DNA of 41,438 bases from Methylococcaceae bacterium (lineage in GTDB: Bacteria; Pseudomonadota; Gammaproteobacteria; Methylococcales; Methylomonadaceae): NCBI GenBank assembly GCA_013140705.1, contig JABFSH010000018.1:1-41438 (forward strand). Reading direction: 5' to 3'. Below are positions 17,040-25,800 of this stretch, in pieces. Position 1 is the stretch's first letter. Each line of letters begins with the position of its first letter. The translations under genes and the position numbers were made by a program. A model generated the notes under the pieces. That model saw only the letters and a program-made list of their open reading frames with translations. It did not search any database and was not told where the DNA came from.

Positions 17040-18332
17040 ATGAAAGTTCACCTTAAAACGCTGGGTTGCCGTCTGAATGAGGCGGAACTGGAAACCTGGG
17101 CGCAAGCATTTCAAAAATCAGGTCATCAAATTACCCGTCAGGCTGAGGCCGCCAATCTGGTTGTTATCAATTCCTGCGCGGTAACACAAGATGCTGCCCG
17201 AAAATCGCGCAACCTGATTCGTCGCATCCACCGTGAGAATCCTCACGCCAAACTGGTCGTTAGCGGATGTTATGCCACGTTGAATCAGGAAGAAGCGACC
17301 TCATTAATGGGCGTCGATTTGGTGGTTAGCAACAAGGACAAAGATCGGCTGGTTGAAAAAACATTGACCGAACTCACTATGACGAGCATGCCTGCGATGT
17401 CGACTGAACCCGGTGAGATTTCATTGTTCACTCGCGGCAGACAACGCGCCTTCGTCAAAGTGCAGGATGGTTGTCGTTATCGTTGTACATTTTGTATCGT
17501 AACGATTGCCAGAGGCGATGAACGCAGCCGAACAGCGCAATCTGTCATTAATGAAGTCAACAACCTGTATCATCAAGGCATCAACGAGGTCATTTTGACA
17601 GGTGTGCATTTGGGCGGCTATGGCAGCGATTTGGGCAGCAATTTAGCGGATCTGATTAAAGCCATTCTATCGGAAACGGATATTCCACGTCTTAGACTCG
17701 GTTCGTTGGAGCCCTGGGAATTGAATGATGACTTTTTTGCATTGTTTGAAAATCCTCGCTTAATGCCACATTTACATTTGCCTTTGCAAAGTGGCTCGGA
17801 TGCCGTATTAAGACGAATGGCGCGACGTTGCAAGACTGAGGAATTTGCATTCATCATCAGGCGGTTGAAAAAGCAAGATCCTTACTTCAATATCAGTACC
17901 GACATTATTGTCGGATTTCCCGGCGAAACGGAGCAGGAATGGCAGGAAAGTTTTGATTTCATCAAAAGTAGTGGTTTTGGTCATATCCATATTTTTACCT
18001 ATTCCAAACGCGAAGGCACGAAAGCGGCAAGCTTGCCCAATCAACTGACCAATGACATCAAAAAGCTGCGCAGCCAACAACTGCATGTACTGGCAGATGC
18101 AATGAAAAAGAAGTTCCATGAAACCAATCTTGGTCGCAGCTATCCAGTGCTTTGGGAAGGTTACAGCGAACCGTATGCCGAAGATAAACAATTGGTATTT
18201 GGTTATACGCCAAATTATCTGCGCGTGGGGTCCATAATCAATCATGATACATGCATTGAAAACCAAACGCTTGACGTAAACTTAACTGCCATTGGCGAAG
18301 ATTATGTCATTGGAGAACTGAGGGGGCATTGA
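17040..18332 (+). CDS. mtaB: tRNA t6A37 methylthiotransferase
   Basis: 430 residues. The N-terminal MTTase domain has Cys in LGCRLNEAE, NSCAV and SGCYAT. The radical-SAM cluster motif CRYRCTFC follows (CxxxCxxC). LHLPLQSGSDAVLRRM and STDIIVGFPGETEQEW are typical of the MiaB/RimO/MtaB group, and the NEAE after the first Cys and the length fit MtaB. It adds a methylthio group to threonylcarbamoyl-A37 of ANN-decoding tRNAs. Part of a close-packed operon. Confidence 0.9.
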   Translation: MKVHLKTLGCRLNEAELETWAQAFQKSGHQITRQAEAANLVVINSCAVTQDAARKSRNLIRRIHRENPHAKLVVSGCYATLNQEEATSLMGVDLVVSNKDKDRLVEKTLTELTMTSMPAMSTEPGEISLFTRGRQRAFVKVQDGCRYRCTFCIVTIARGDERSRTAQSVINEVNNLYHQGINEVILTGVHLGGYGSDLGSNLADLIKAILSETDIPRLRLGSLEPWELNDDFFALFENPRLMPHLHLPLQSGSDAVLRRMARRCKTEEFAFIIRRLKKQDPYFNISTDIIVGFPGETEQEWQESFDFIKSSGFGHIHIFTYSKREGTKAASLPNQLTNDIKKLRSQQLHVLADAMKKKFHETNLGRSYPVLWEGYSEPYAEDKQLVFGYTPNYLRVGSIINHDTCIENQTLDVNLTAIGEDYVIGELRGH

Positions 18333-18336
18333 GCCG

Positions 18337-18891
18337 ATGATTAAGTGCCAGCTGATTTGTCATTCAAATACACCCTGCCCAGAAATAATCACAGCGAGCG
18401 TTGATATTAGTTTCGATTCCCATCTGAATTTATCGCTGCATTTTATGTTGAGCGGTAATTTGGCAAAATTAAAGATTCCTGCGCGCCAAATGCCGGCAGC
18501 AGTTGATGGCTTGTGGGAACATACCTGCTTCGAGGCATTTGTCGGGGTTGAGGGTGAAAATCGCTATCATGAATTCAATTTTTCACCTTCCGGGCAATAC
18601 GCCGCATATGCCTTTAGTGCCTATCGTGAACGCGATGAATGGCAACCCATTCAGGTTCCAGCCATTTCATTTTCCGAGATTAATAATCGGTATGAACTGA
18701 AAGCAGCGATCGCCCAAACCAATTTACCGGTTAACATTAACAAACAATCTTATCAATTAGGTATCTCGGCCGTTTTAGAATTATATGATGGCCAAAAATC
18801 CTATTGGGCCTTCCTTCACCCATCAGAACGTCCGGATTTTCATCATCGCGACGGCTTTATTTTGTCAATTAACCCGAACGAGATTCGCTAA
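18337..18891 (+). CDS. DOMON-like domain protein
   Basis: 184 residues. GLWEHTCFEAFVGVEGENRYHEFNFSPSGQYAAYAF is the signature of the DOMON-like family, a beta-sandwich that in other proteins binds heme or sugar. No signal peptide or membrane segment is visible. Its TAA overlaps the ATG of the NamZ gene by one base. A carbohydrate-binding role in wall recycling with NamZ is my inference. Confidence 0.8.
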   Translation: MIKCQLICHSNTPCPEIITASVDISFDSHLNLSLHFMLSGNLAKLKIPARQMPAAVDGLWEHTCFEAFVGVEGENRYHEFNFSPSGQYAAYAFSAYRERDEWQPIQVPAISFSEINNRYELKAAIAQTNLPVNINKQSYQLGISAVLELYDGQKSYWAFLHPSERPDFHHRDGFILSINPNEIR

Positions 18892-20108
18892 TGGCTTTAA
18901 AAAATGGAATTGATCGCTTGCTTGAAGACAAGACATTGCGTTTACCACTTGTTGGTAAACGTGTTGCAATATTGGCGCACCCGGCATCCGTTACCAGAGA
19001 TTTGACGCATTCCCTGGATGCCTTGGCCGAGATAACCGGGATTAATCTCAGTGCGGCTTTTGGTCCTCAGCACGGTCTGCGCGGCGACAAGCAGGATAAC
19101 ATGATGGAGTCGCCTAACTTTAGGGATCCAAAATTGGACATTCCTGTGTTCAGTCTTTATGGAGAAGTGCGGCGTCCTACTGACGTGATGATGGATACCT
19201 TCGATATCTTACTGGTTGATTTGCAGGATCTCGGCTGTCGCATTTATACGTTTATTACTACGTTGCGCTATGTATTGGAGGCGGCAGCGCTTCATCAAAA
19301 ATCAGTCTGGATATTGGATCGACCGAATCCGGCCGGTCGCCTTATAGAAGGTCTGGCTCTGAGGCCTGGTTGGGAAAGCTTTGTCGGTGCAGGACCCATG
19401 CCGATGCGCCATGGTCTTACGATGGGTGAATTGGCGCGCTGGTTTATTGATTTTTTAGGTCTGGATGTCGATTGTCGTGTGATTACGATGGAAGGCTGGG
19501 AACCCGGATCTGCACCGGGTTATGGTTGGCCATTGGGAGAGCGAACCTGGATTAATCCCAGCCCGAATGCGCCAAACCTTTGGATGACGCGCTGTTACGC
19601 CGGAACGGTGATGTTGGAAGGCACAACACTCTCAGAGGGGCGAGGTACGACGCGCCCATTGGAATTATTTGGGGCGCCTGATATTGACGCCGGAGCCCTA
19701 ATCAAAAAAATGCATGATCTGGCGCCGGCCTGGATAGCGGGGTGCCGACTACGCGAATGCTGGTTTGAGCCGACGTTCCATAAGCATGCCGGTCGTTTGT
19801 GTGCCGGTGTGCAAATTCATGTGGAAGATGGTTCGTACCAGCACCTTGATTTTCGTCCATGGCGCTTGCAAGCACTGGCTTTCAAAGCTTTGCGCCAACT
19901 TCAACCTGCTTACCCATTGTGGCGGGATTTCCCTTATGAATACGAACTCGAACGCTTGGCTATCGATATAATCAATGGTTCGGTTTTACTCCGGGAATGG
20001 GTGGATGATAATCAGACTACGCCATACGACTTGGATACGGTAACGTTGACGGATGAAAAATCATGGGAAGAAGAGCGGCAAGCGTTTCTTTTGTATGCTT
20101 GCGGCTAA
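18891..20108 (+). CDS. DUF1343 exo-beta-N-acetylmuramidase, NamZ-like
   Basis: 405 residues. DUF1343 hallmarks: KRVAILAHPASVT, AFGPQHGLRGDKQDNM, PVFSLYGEVRRPT, LLVDLQDLGCRIYTFI, WILDRPNPAG, EGTTLSEGRGTTRPLELFGAP. The characterised family member NamZ removes N-acetylmuramic acid from muropeptide sugars. This copy has no signal peptide, so it should act in the cytoplasm on recycled wall fragments. It closes the SpmAB-mtaB-DOMON operon. Confidence 0.88.
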   Translation: MALKNGIDRLLEDKTLRLPLVGKRVAILAHPASVTRDLTHSLDALAEITGINLSAAFGPQHGLRGDKQDNMMESPNFRDPKLDIPVFSLYGEVRRPTDVMMDTFDILLVDLQDLGCRIYTFITTLRYVLEAAALHQKSVWILDRPNPAGRLIEGLALRPGWESFVGAGPMPMRHGLTMGELARWFIDFLGLDVDCRVITMEGWEPGSAPGYGWPLGERTWINPSPNAPNLWMTRCYAGTVMLEGTTLSEGRGTTRPLELFGAPDIDAGALIKKMHDLAPAWIAGCRLRECWFEPTFHKHAGRLCAGVQIHVEDGSYQHLDFRPWRLQALAFKALRQLQPAYPLWRDFPYEYELERLAIDIINGSVLLREWVDDNQTTPYDLDTVTLTDEKSWEEERQAFLLYACG

Positions 20109-20267
20109 TGTGTGAGGTTGATTTGTTTGACAAAATTTGTCACTCTTTGTCAATTTTTGTAAGTTGTACGCAAAGCAGCTGATTGGAATTTATTGAGAAA
20201 AAAACTACAACACATTGATTAGTATGTTAGTTTTTAATTTCTGTCGCAAGTTGTATAAGTGGTACAT
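20109..20267 (+). promoter_or_regulatory. Intergenic region with repeated TTTGTCA half-sites
   Basis: TGACAAA (20128-20134) and TTTGTCA (20136-20142) form a perfect 7-bp inverted repeat with a one-base centre. A third half-site TTTGTCA lies at 20146-20152, one helical turn on. This looks like an operator. No gene seen. Confidence 0.4.
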
Positions 20268-20269
20268 AT

Positions 20270-20390
20270 TATGCTTTTCATTACCTGTACGCTTTCTTTG
20301 CGTATATTGTTCTCCTCGTAATTTACCTGTATTTTGGTTAAGCACTAACGCATTATCTCCACCTCCTTGCCGAGATAATGCGTTTTTTTT
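20270..20390 (+). ncRNA. Candidate small RNA with anti-Shine-Dalgarno loops
   Basis: No coding frame fits. A two-tier hairpin is possible at 20280-20322 (ATTAC/GTAAT outside, TACGC/GCGTA inside), with TCTCCTC left single-stranded at 20311-20317. The RNA ends in a 12-bp terminator stem whose 12-base loop reads CACCTCCTTGCC, the same as the 16S rRNA anti-SD core CACCTCCTT. A -10-like TATTAT is at 20267-20272, but no convincing -35 was found, so the 5' end is a guess. It could instead be the 3' UTR of the NamZ operon. Confidence 0.5.
20347..20390 (+). terminator. Strong Rho-independent terminator with C/U-rich loop
   Basis: ACGCATTATCTC (20348-20359) pairs perfectly with GAGATAATGCGT (20372-20383), followed by eight T. 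The loop CACCTCCTTGCC is unusually long and pyrimidine-rich for a terminator. The T-run places the transcript on the plus strand. Confidence 0.9.
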
Positions 20391-20516
20391 GTCCAACCAT
20401 TTCAATAATGTCAGCGTTACAGTATTTTTAGCGTTGATTGATTCTTTACATTCGCTAAATTTTATCTAATGGGGTAAGGGGATGCAGCCAGGCAAATCAC
20501 GTAGCATGATTTCATC

Positions 20517-21107
20517 TCAAAGTAGTTTGTTCGATTCTGCGGCTTTATTGTAATCAACTCCCAAACTAACTATGAAACTGGCAGTTTCTTCGATGTTCAT
20601 GTCCGACTTTATTATTTTTGATTTATCCACAATAATAGTATACCCGGAGGTTGGATTAGGCGATGTAGGAACAAATAGGACATATTTATTTTCATGTCTA
20701 TTGGTAACATAAGCAGGCGTCCATATTCCTTCCTTGGGATATTCAATATAAACCACTTCCTTGGCGAGTGTCTGATTGTGGGATGAAAACATGTTGATTA
20801 CCTTTTTTAACACGCGATAAATTGTATTAAGCAGTGGAATCCTATCAATTATGAATTCAAAGGCAGTAATAACCCAAGTGCGGCCTTTTCTAACTATTTC
20901 GTATCCCAATGACACCAGAATGAAAAAGCTGACAGCAAAAACCAGGAAAGTGTAAATATAGTTGTCGGCATAACCATACACTAAACTGAACAGGTCAGAA
21001 ACCCGCGCCTTTACAAAAATCATGATCTGTAAGATGATCACAACAGGTATGACCGCGAGCACACCTATTAGAAAATAATTCAATAACTTTTTGATCACTG
21101 CTTTCAT
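20517..21107 (-). CDS. DUF502 family membrane protein
   Basis: 196 residues. Two transmembrane helices (FLIGVLAVIPVVIILQIMIFV and TFLVFAVSFFILVSLGYEIV), then RIPLLNTIYRVLKKVINMF, VVYIEYPKEGIWTPAYVTN and LFVPTSPNPTSGYTIIV, the standard DUF502 pattern. The biochemical role of the family is not established. It is read alone, away from csrA. Confidence 0.9.
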   Translation of the reverse strand: MKAVIKKLLNYFLIGVLAVIPVVIILQIMIFVKARVSDLFSLVYGYADNYIYTFLVFAVSFFILVSLGYEIVRKGRTWVITAFEFIIDRIPLLNTIYRVLKKVINMFSSHNQTLAKEVVYIEYPKEGIWTPAYVTNRHENKYVLFVPTSPNPTSGYTIIVDKSKIIKSDMNIEETASFIVSLGVDYNKAAESNKLL

Positions 21108-21250
21108 GATGCCTCACCTTGGTTTGTAACAGTTCTAAATTAAACTGAACGTAGCTGAATATACTATTACAATTGGAATTTTCGATACAACTTTCTATAA
21201 AGTATTAGAAGGTTTGTTATCTTCGGAATTGAAGAGCTATCAAAACCGTC

Positions 21251-21305
21251 CTTACAGAATGCCTAATCTGTAAGAGTTTTATTTATCCCAATTAGCTGTT
21301 ATAAT
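21251..21305 (+). promoter_or_regulatory. csrA promoter region with inverted repeat
   Basis: A perfect TATAAT at 21300-21305 lies 61 bases before the csrA ATG; the -35 (TTTTAT, 21277-21282) is poor, suggesting activation. Just upstream CTTACAG (21251-21257) and CTGTAAG (21268-21274) form a perfect inverted repeat, which could be an activator site or a hairpin. Confidence 0.45.
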
Positions 21306-21366
21306 CTCACGCGTCAGTTGATGCTGTGTCAGAACAGTGAGTATAAATATAAATTAGGGAGAAGCA

Positions 21367-21567
21367 ATGCTTATCTTGACGCGTCGAGTAGGGGAAACTT
21401 TGATGATCGGTGACGAGGTCACAGTCACGGTTCTTGGAGTAAAGGGCAATCAGGTTCGCATAGGTGTTAACGCGCCCAAAGAAGTCTCTGTTCATAGAGA
21501 AGAAATTTACGAAAGAATCAAAAAAGAACAAGCTGATTCTACAGGATTGACAGGAACTGGAGAATAA
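21367..21567 (+). CDS. csrA: Carbon storage regulator CsrA
   Basis: 66 residues, full length. It starts [18 protein letters not shown] and carries L4, R6, R7 and the critical R44 in SVHREEIY, which contact RNA. CsrA binds GGA motifs in mRNA leaders and controls carbon storage, motility and biofilm. Its own leader AGGGAGAAGC before the ATG contains a GGA at the Shine-Dalgarno site, compatible with autoregulation. tRNA-Ser follows eight bases after the stop, a common gammaproteobacterial neighbourhood. Confidence 0.98.
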   Translation: MLILTRRVGETLMIGDEVTVTVLGVKGNQVRIGVNAPKEVSVHREEIYERIKKEQADSTGLTGTGE

Positions 21568-21575
21568 CCGTTTTA

Positions 21576-21667
21576 GGAGAGATGGCCGAGAGGCTGAAGG
21601 CGCTCCCCTGCTAAGGGAGTATGGGTTTTATAGCCCATCGAGGGTTCGAACCCCTCTCTCTCCGCCA
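21576..21667 (+). tRNA. tRNA-Ser (anticodon GCU)
   Basis: Class II cloverleaf with a long variable arm. Acceptor GGAGAGA/TCTCTCC, discriminator G and encoded CCA. The anticodon loop CTGCTAA gives GCT (serine AGU/AGC). The D-arm and anticodon arm match the E. coli csrA-linked serV closely. It is probably processed from the csrA transcript. Confidence 0.97.
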
Positions 21668-22440
21668 AATTTTTTGTTTTTAAATAACGACAAAGTAACA
21701 TTTTTCGTTACAAAATGCCGACACTTAGAAGCTTTTCTTTTATAAGAAAGTTCCCGGCTAATCTATGCTAGTTGCATTTAAAAATTTTGAGTGCTTTTTA
21801 TACAAAGCAGCAAGTTCCCAAGAGGAATAGAAATTCATTATTTTCAGCACGGAAAGTACTCCGCAACCCGGCCGATAAGTGCGGAATTAGTAAATGACTT
21901 CCAGCATTTATTAATCTTCCGCTTAACATTATTAAGAAAATTCGTAAAACTTCTGCTGTTTCACCTTTCGCGGCGACTATTTCCAGATAAACACACAAGC
22001 CATACAAATTCCGTTAAACAATTTGTAAGGTAAGTGCTTTTCTGTTGTCAGAGTTTCAAATTGTGGCCTGATTTTTCTGCAATTTAACTGCTGGCAATTG
22101 CCAGTCCTGAAATACCAAAGCGGAATCTGGCTGGCTTCTGCATCTATAGCATTGACCATTGTTAACTCCACAACAATTTAACAATCGGTTGCTTAGGCGA
22201 TTACCTGCGAGGTATGTGCCCGGTTTGCTGGTCGTTATATTCATTTGTCGATGGCATCCTCCGCCTTTCGCGATCCTTGTCCATCCATGGATATCGTCTA
22301 TGTTGTAAAAGAGTTACAAATAATCCTGCCAGCGCCACCTTTTTTTGCCTTGAAAATGAACACATATCCAGCACAATTCGGGTATATTCATTCAAGGAAA
22401 TCGACAAAAAACTTGTACCCCAATACAAGGAGCTATCAAC
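21668..22440. other. 770-base gene-free stretch
   Basis: No frame here looks coding. Visible items: a weak hairpin GTAAC/GTTAC just after tRNA-Ser, the perfect 14-base palindrome CTGGCAATTGCCAG at 22091-22104, and the cupin leader at the right end. It could hide an unrecognised RNA. No att-like copy of the tRNA 3' end was found. Confidence 0.5.
22412..22432 (+). promoter_or_regulatory. Hairpin overlapping the cupin ribosome-binding site
   Basis: CTTGTA (22412-22417) and TACAAG (22424-22429) form a 6-bp stem whose right arm runs into the Shine-Dalgarno AAGGAG (22427-22432), eight bases before the ATG. It could partly mask ribosome access. Role inferred. Confidence 0.4.
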
Positions 22441-22770
22441 ATGAAATCTGCGCTAAATAATTTACTGGCTGCGATTCCCGATTATTTACCGGAAGAATTG
22501 TTTGAGCTTATCCACCAAAACAAACATGTTCGTATTGAGCGAATCGTATCAAAAGGCCATAGTACACCCGATGGTCAATGGTTTGATCAGGGGTGGGATG
22601 AATGGGTTTTGTTACTGCAAGGCCAGGCACAACTGACCTATCATCAAGTCGATAAGCCCTTCCTGTTAAAATCGGGCGATTATTTGCTGATTCCCGCTCA
22701 TACGTTGCACCGGGTAGAATGGACGCCTCCAGATAAAACTACCATTTGGCTGGCTATTCATCTACTGTAA
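22441..22770 (+). CDS. Small cupin-domain protein
   Basis: 109 residues. A single cupin barrel: the first motif around GQWFDQGWDEWVLLLQGQAQL has a Glu but lacks the usual HxH pair (the positions read D and W), while the second motif GDYLLIPAHTLHRV keeps two His. Metal binding may therefore be altered. The enzyme activity or ligand is unknown. Preceded by a good AAGGAG. Confidence 0.85.
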   Translation: MKSALNNLLAAIPDYLPEELFELIHQNKHVRIERIVSKGHSTPDGQWFDQGWDEWVLLLQGQAQLTYHQVDKPFLLKSGDYLLIPAHTLHRVEWTPPDKTTIWLAIHLL

Positions 22771-22860
22771 AATGGTGCCAAGCCCTTTGCTGTATGCCGT
22801 TTATGTTTTCATGGCACTGGCCTAATTTTTCCGATTGTTGTCAAATTTTTTTTTAACCTA

Positions 22861-25800
22861 ATGAAAAAAATAGATTGCCCGGCTGTTCATTTACAGAATA
22901 ATTCGAACATTCACGGTCTGCTGATTGTCGTGTTTGTCATTATCCTGGGTGTCACCCATGTATCGACTGTCGCTTTCGGTAGCGAACAAAAAAGTAGCTT
23001 GATCAACATGTCCAAAAATGCTTTACAAATGAAAATTGAGGCTATTAATGCTCGGCAAGGCATGGATGAGGCTTTTAAATCAAAGTTACTTAAGTTTTAT
23101 CAATCTGCCCAGGATAATTTAAACAATATCGACCGGTTTAAAACACAGGAGGCCGATTATAAACAGGCTATAAAACAGGCTCCTGAAAAAATCAAAAAGT
23201 TGCAAAAAGAGATTGAACTGCTTCAGTCAAAGCTGGCAAAACAAACCCTAGAAGATTTTTCCCGTATTCCGACGGAGGAACTGGATCAACGGTTGATTAT
23301 TGAGAAAGGCAGGATCAGCAGTTTGGATGAACAGTTAAAGAAACTTGAAAGCGATCTGACGTTGCAGAGTTCTCGGCCACAACTAATTCGACAAGAAATT
23401 CTGATAGCCCAGCAAGAGCTTGAATCCCAGCATAAAAAATTGGAAACTCAACCAACAGGCTCGAATACACAACAGGAAATTGAAGCCCGACAAACTTACC
23501 GAAAAACACTGACCGATTCGAGAACCGTTGAATTGGAGACGCTGGAAGTCGAAGCGATCAGTAACCCAGCCAGAGTTGAGTTATTAAAAACACGGGTTCA
23601 ATTGCTGGATCTGCAAAAAAACTCATTGGTGTTGACCATCAATTCAATAGAAACTCTACTGGCCGAGCGTCATCAACAAGAAGCCAAAGACATGCAGGAT
23701 GCCTTGACGCAGGCTGAAAAAGAATTGTCAGGCAAGCATCCACTCATTCAGAGTATTACCCGAAAAAATATTCAATATAGCAAGGACTTACAATCGATTA
23801 CCGGTAACATAGAATACTATAACGAGCAGAAAGCCAAGCTGGATGCGCTGATCAGTCAAATTGATAATGACTATAAAAGTGCCGAAAAGAAAATCAGTCT
23901 GGCAGGTTTAAGTCCGGCTCTGGGTAAAATCTTGCATATACAGCGGCGCAATTTATTGGCACAGGATCCCTTCACGATCCAATCAGAAACCGTACAAGCC
24001 GAAACGGCCTCAACAAGCCTGGAGCAATTCAAGATTGATGATGAATTGAAGCACCTCATGGATATTGACAGCGAACTGAAGGAAATGATGAGGCTCCAGG
24101 TCGCTTCCAATCTCTCTGTGGAACAACGCATGATGGTTCAGGCTGAAGTGCGTATCCTGATCAACAATCAAAAAGAACTGCTGAACAAATTGTCGATGGC
24201 CTACACTACTTATTTGCGTATTCTGGGTGATTTTGATTTTGCCAGCCAGCAACTGGTTAACTTAAAGGAAAAGTTTACATCCTATCTCGATGAAAAACTG
24301 TTGTGGGTAAAAAGCTCGGAACCCATCAATATGAGTATTTTTGTCGGGTTGTATCATGCTATTCAATGGCTGTTATCCCCGTTTAACTGGTTAACCGTCG
24401 TAGAGGATACCTTGTTGCTGGTGTCGCGAAACAACTTCCTGACTTTCGTTGGGCTCTTAAGTTTTGGCGTCCTGCTGTTAGGTAAAAAGCACGCAAAACC
24501 AAAGCTGCGCGACATTTCAGAGAAAGTTGAAAAAATTTATTCTGATAATTTCAATTACACGTTGATGGAATTGGCTTATACGTTGATGCTGGTGCTGCCC
24601 CTGCCTTTATTTATCCATTTTATGGGCAAGTTTTTAAGCAGTCATAATTATGTTGCCAATTTCACTGCGGCGATTGGTGAAGGCTTGCTGGTTACTTCGA
24701 TACCCTTCTTTTTTCTACAATTCTTTTATCGCTTATTTTCGCCAACCGGCATTGCCCGTAAACATTTTCAGTGGCCTGAGGAGACGACTACCCTGTTGCA
24801 CAGGCAAATAGCCTGGATACGGTTTGTTGCGGTAGTCGGTATTTTCCTTATTCATTGTACCGGGGCCTCAAAAGTGGCTGAACACGGGGATAGTCTTGGT
24901 CGAGTGGCGCTGATTATCATCCTGGTTTCAGTCGCAGTTTTTTTTAGTCGCTTGCTGCACCCTCAACGAGGATTATTAAAAGATTATTATCACTTGAATC
25001 CCGATAGTTGGTTTTACACCTTACGTTATATTTGGTACTCGGCATCGTTTGGGGTGCCTTTGATTATTCTTGGTTTTGCGGTTTCAGGTTATTATCTGAG
25101 TGCGTTAGAGTTGCAACAAAAACTGGTGATAACCTTACGATTGATTTTTCTGCTGGTCGTCATCCACGCCATGGTGATTCGCTGGTTGACATTAGTGAAT
25201 CGGCAACTTGCAACCAATAATGCCCGTCAGAAACGTAAGGCCGCCGCGTTGAGCGACAAACCATCAGCGGTTGGTGCCGAGGATCCTATTTTGCCGCTTG
25301 ATCAACAACAAATCGACATTCCTAAAATTAATGTTCAAACTATCAAGTTGCTTAATGTATTTATAGGTTTCAGCCTCATTTCGGGCTTTTGGGTCATCTG
25401 GAAAAATATTTTGCCGGCTTTTTCTTTTCTTGATGACATTGTGCTTTGGCAACATCTGTCTACCGTCGATAATCAGGAAAGTTATCAACCCATTACGCTC
25501 ACTAACCTGATGCTGGCCGGATTATATGTGTTTATTGTCATCGTTTCGATACGGAATTTTTATGGCGTGATGGAGTTGCTGGTTTTCAGGCGCTGGGCAA
25601 TAGAACCCGGTAGCCGTTATGCAGCCAATCAATTGGCAAGATATCTTCTGGTTACCATTGGCATCGTTAGTGTAGCCAGTGAGCTCGGAGGCAGTTGGTC
25701 TCAGGTTCAGTGGCTGGTTGCGGCACTCAGTGTCGGATTGGGTTTTGGCTTGCAAGAAATATTCGCTAATCTGGTCTCTGGCATCATCTTGCTGTTTGAA

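Noticed and set aside
20311-20371. CsrB-like RNA on the minus strand, since the hairpin loops would show AGGA/AAGGA there
   Set aside because: Only two GGA motifs are present and the terminator T-run lies on the plus strand.
20205-20405. A 66-codon minus-strand frame opposite the candidate small RNA
   Set aside because: It is antisense to a clear plus-strand terminator, has no supported start and no recognisable protein.
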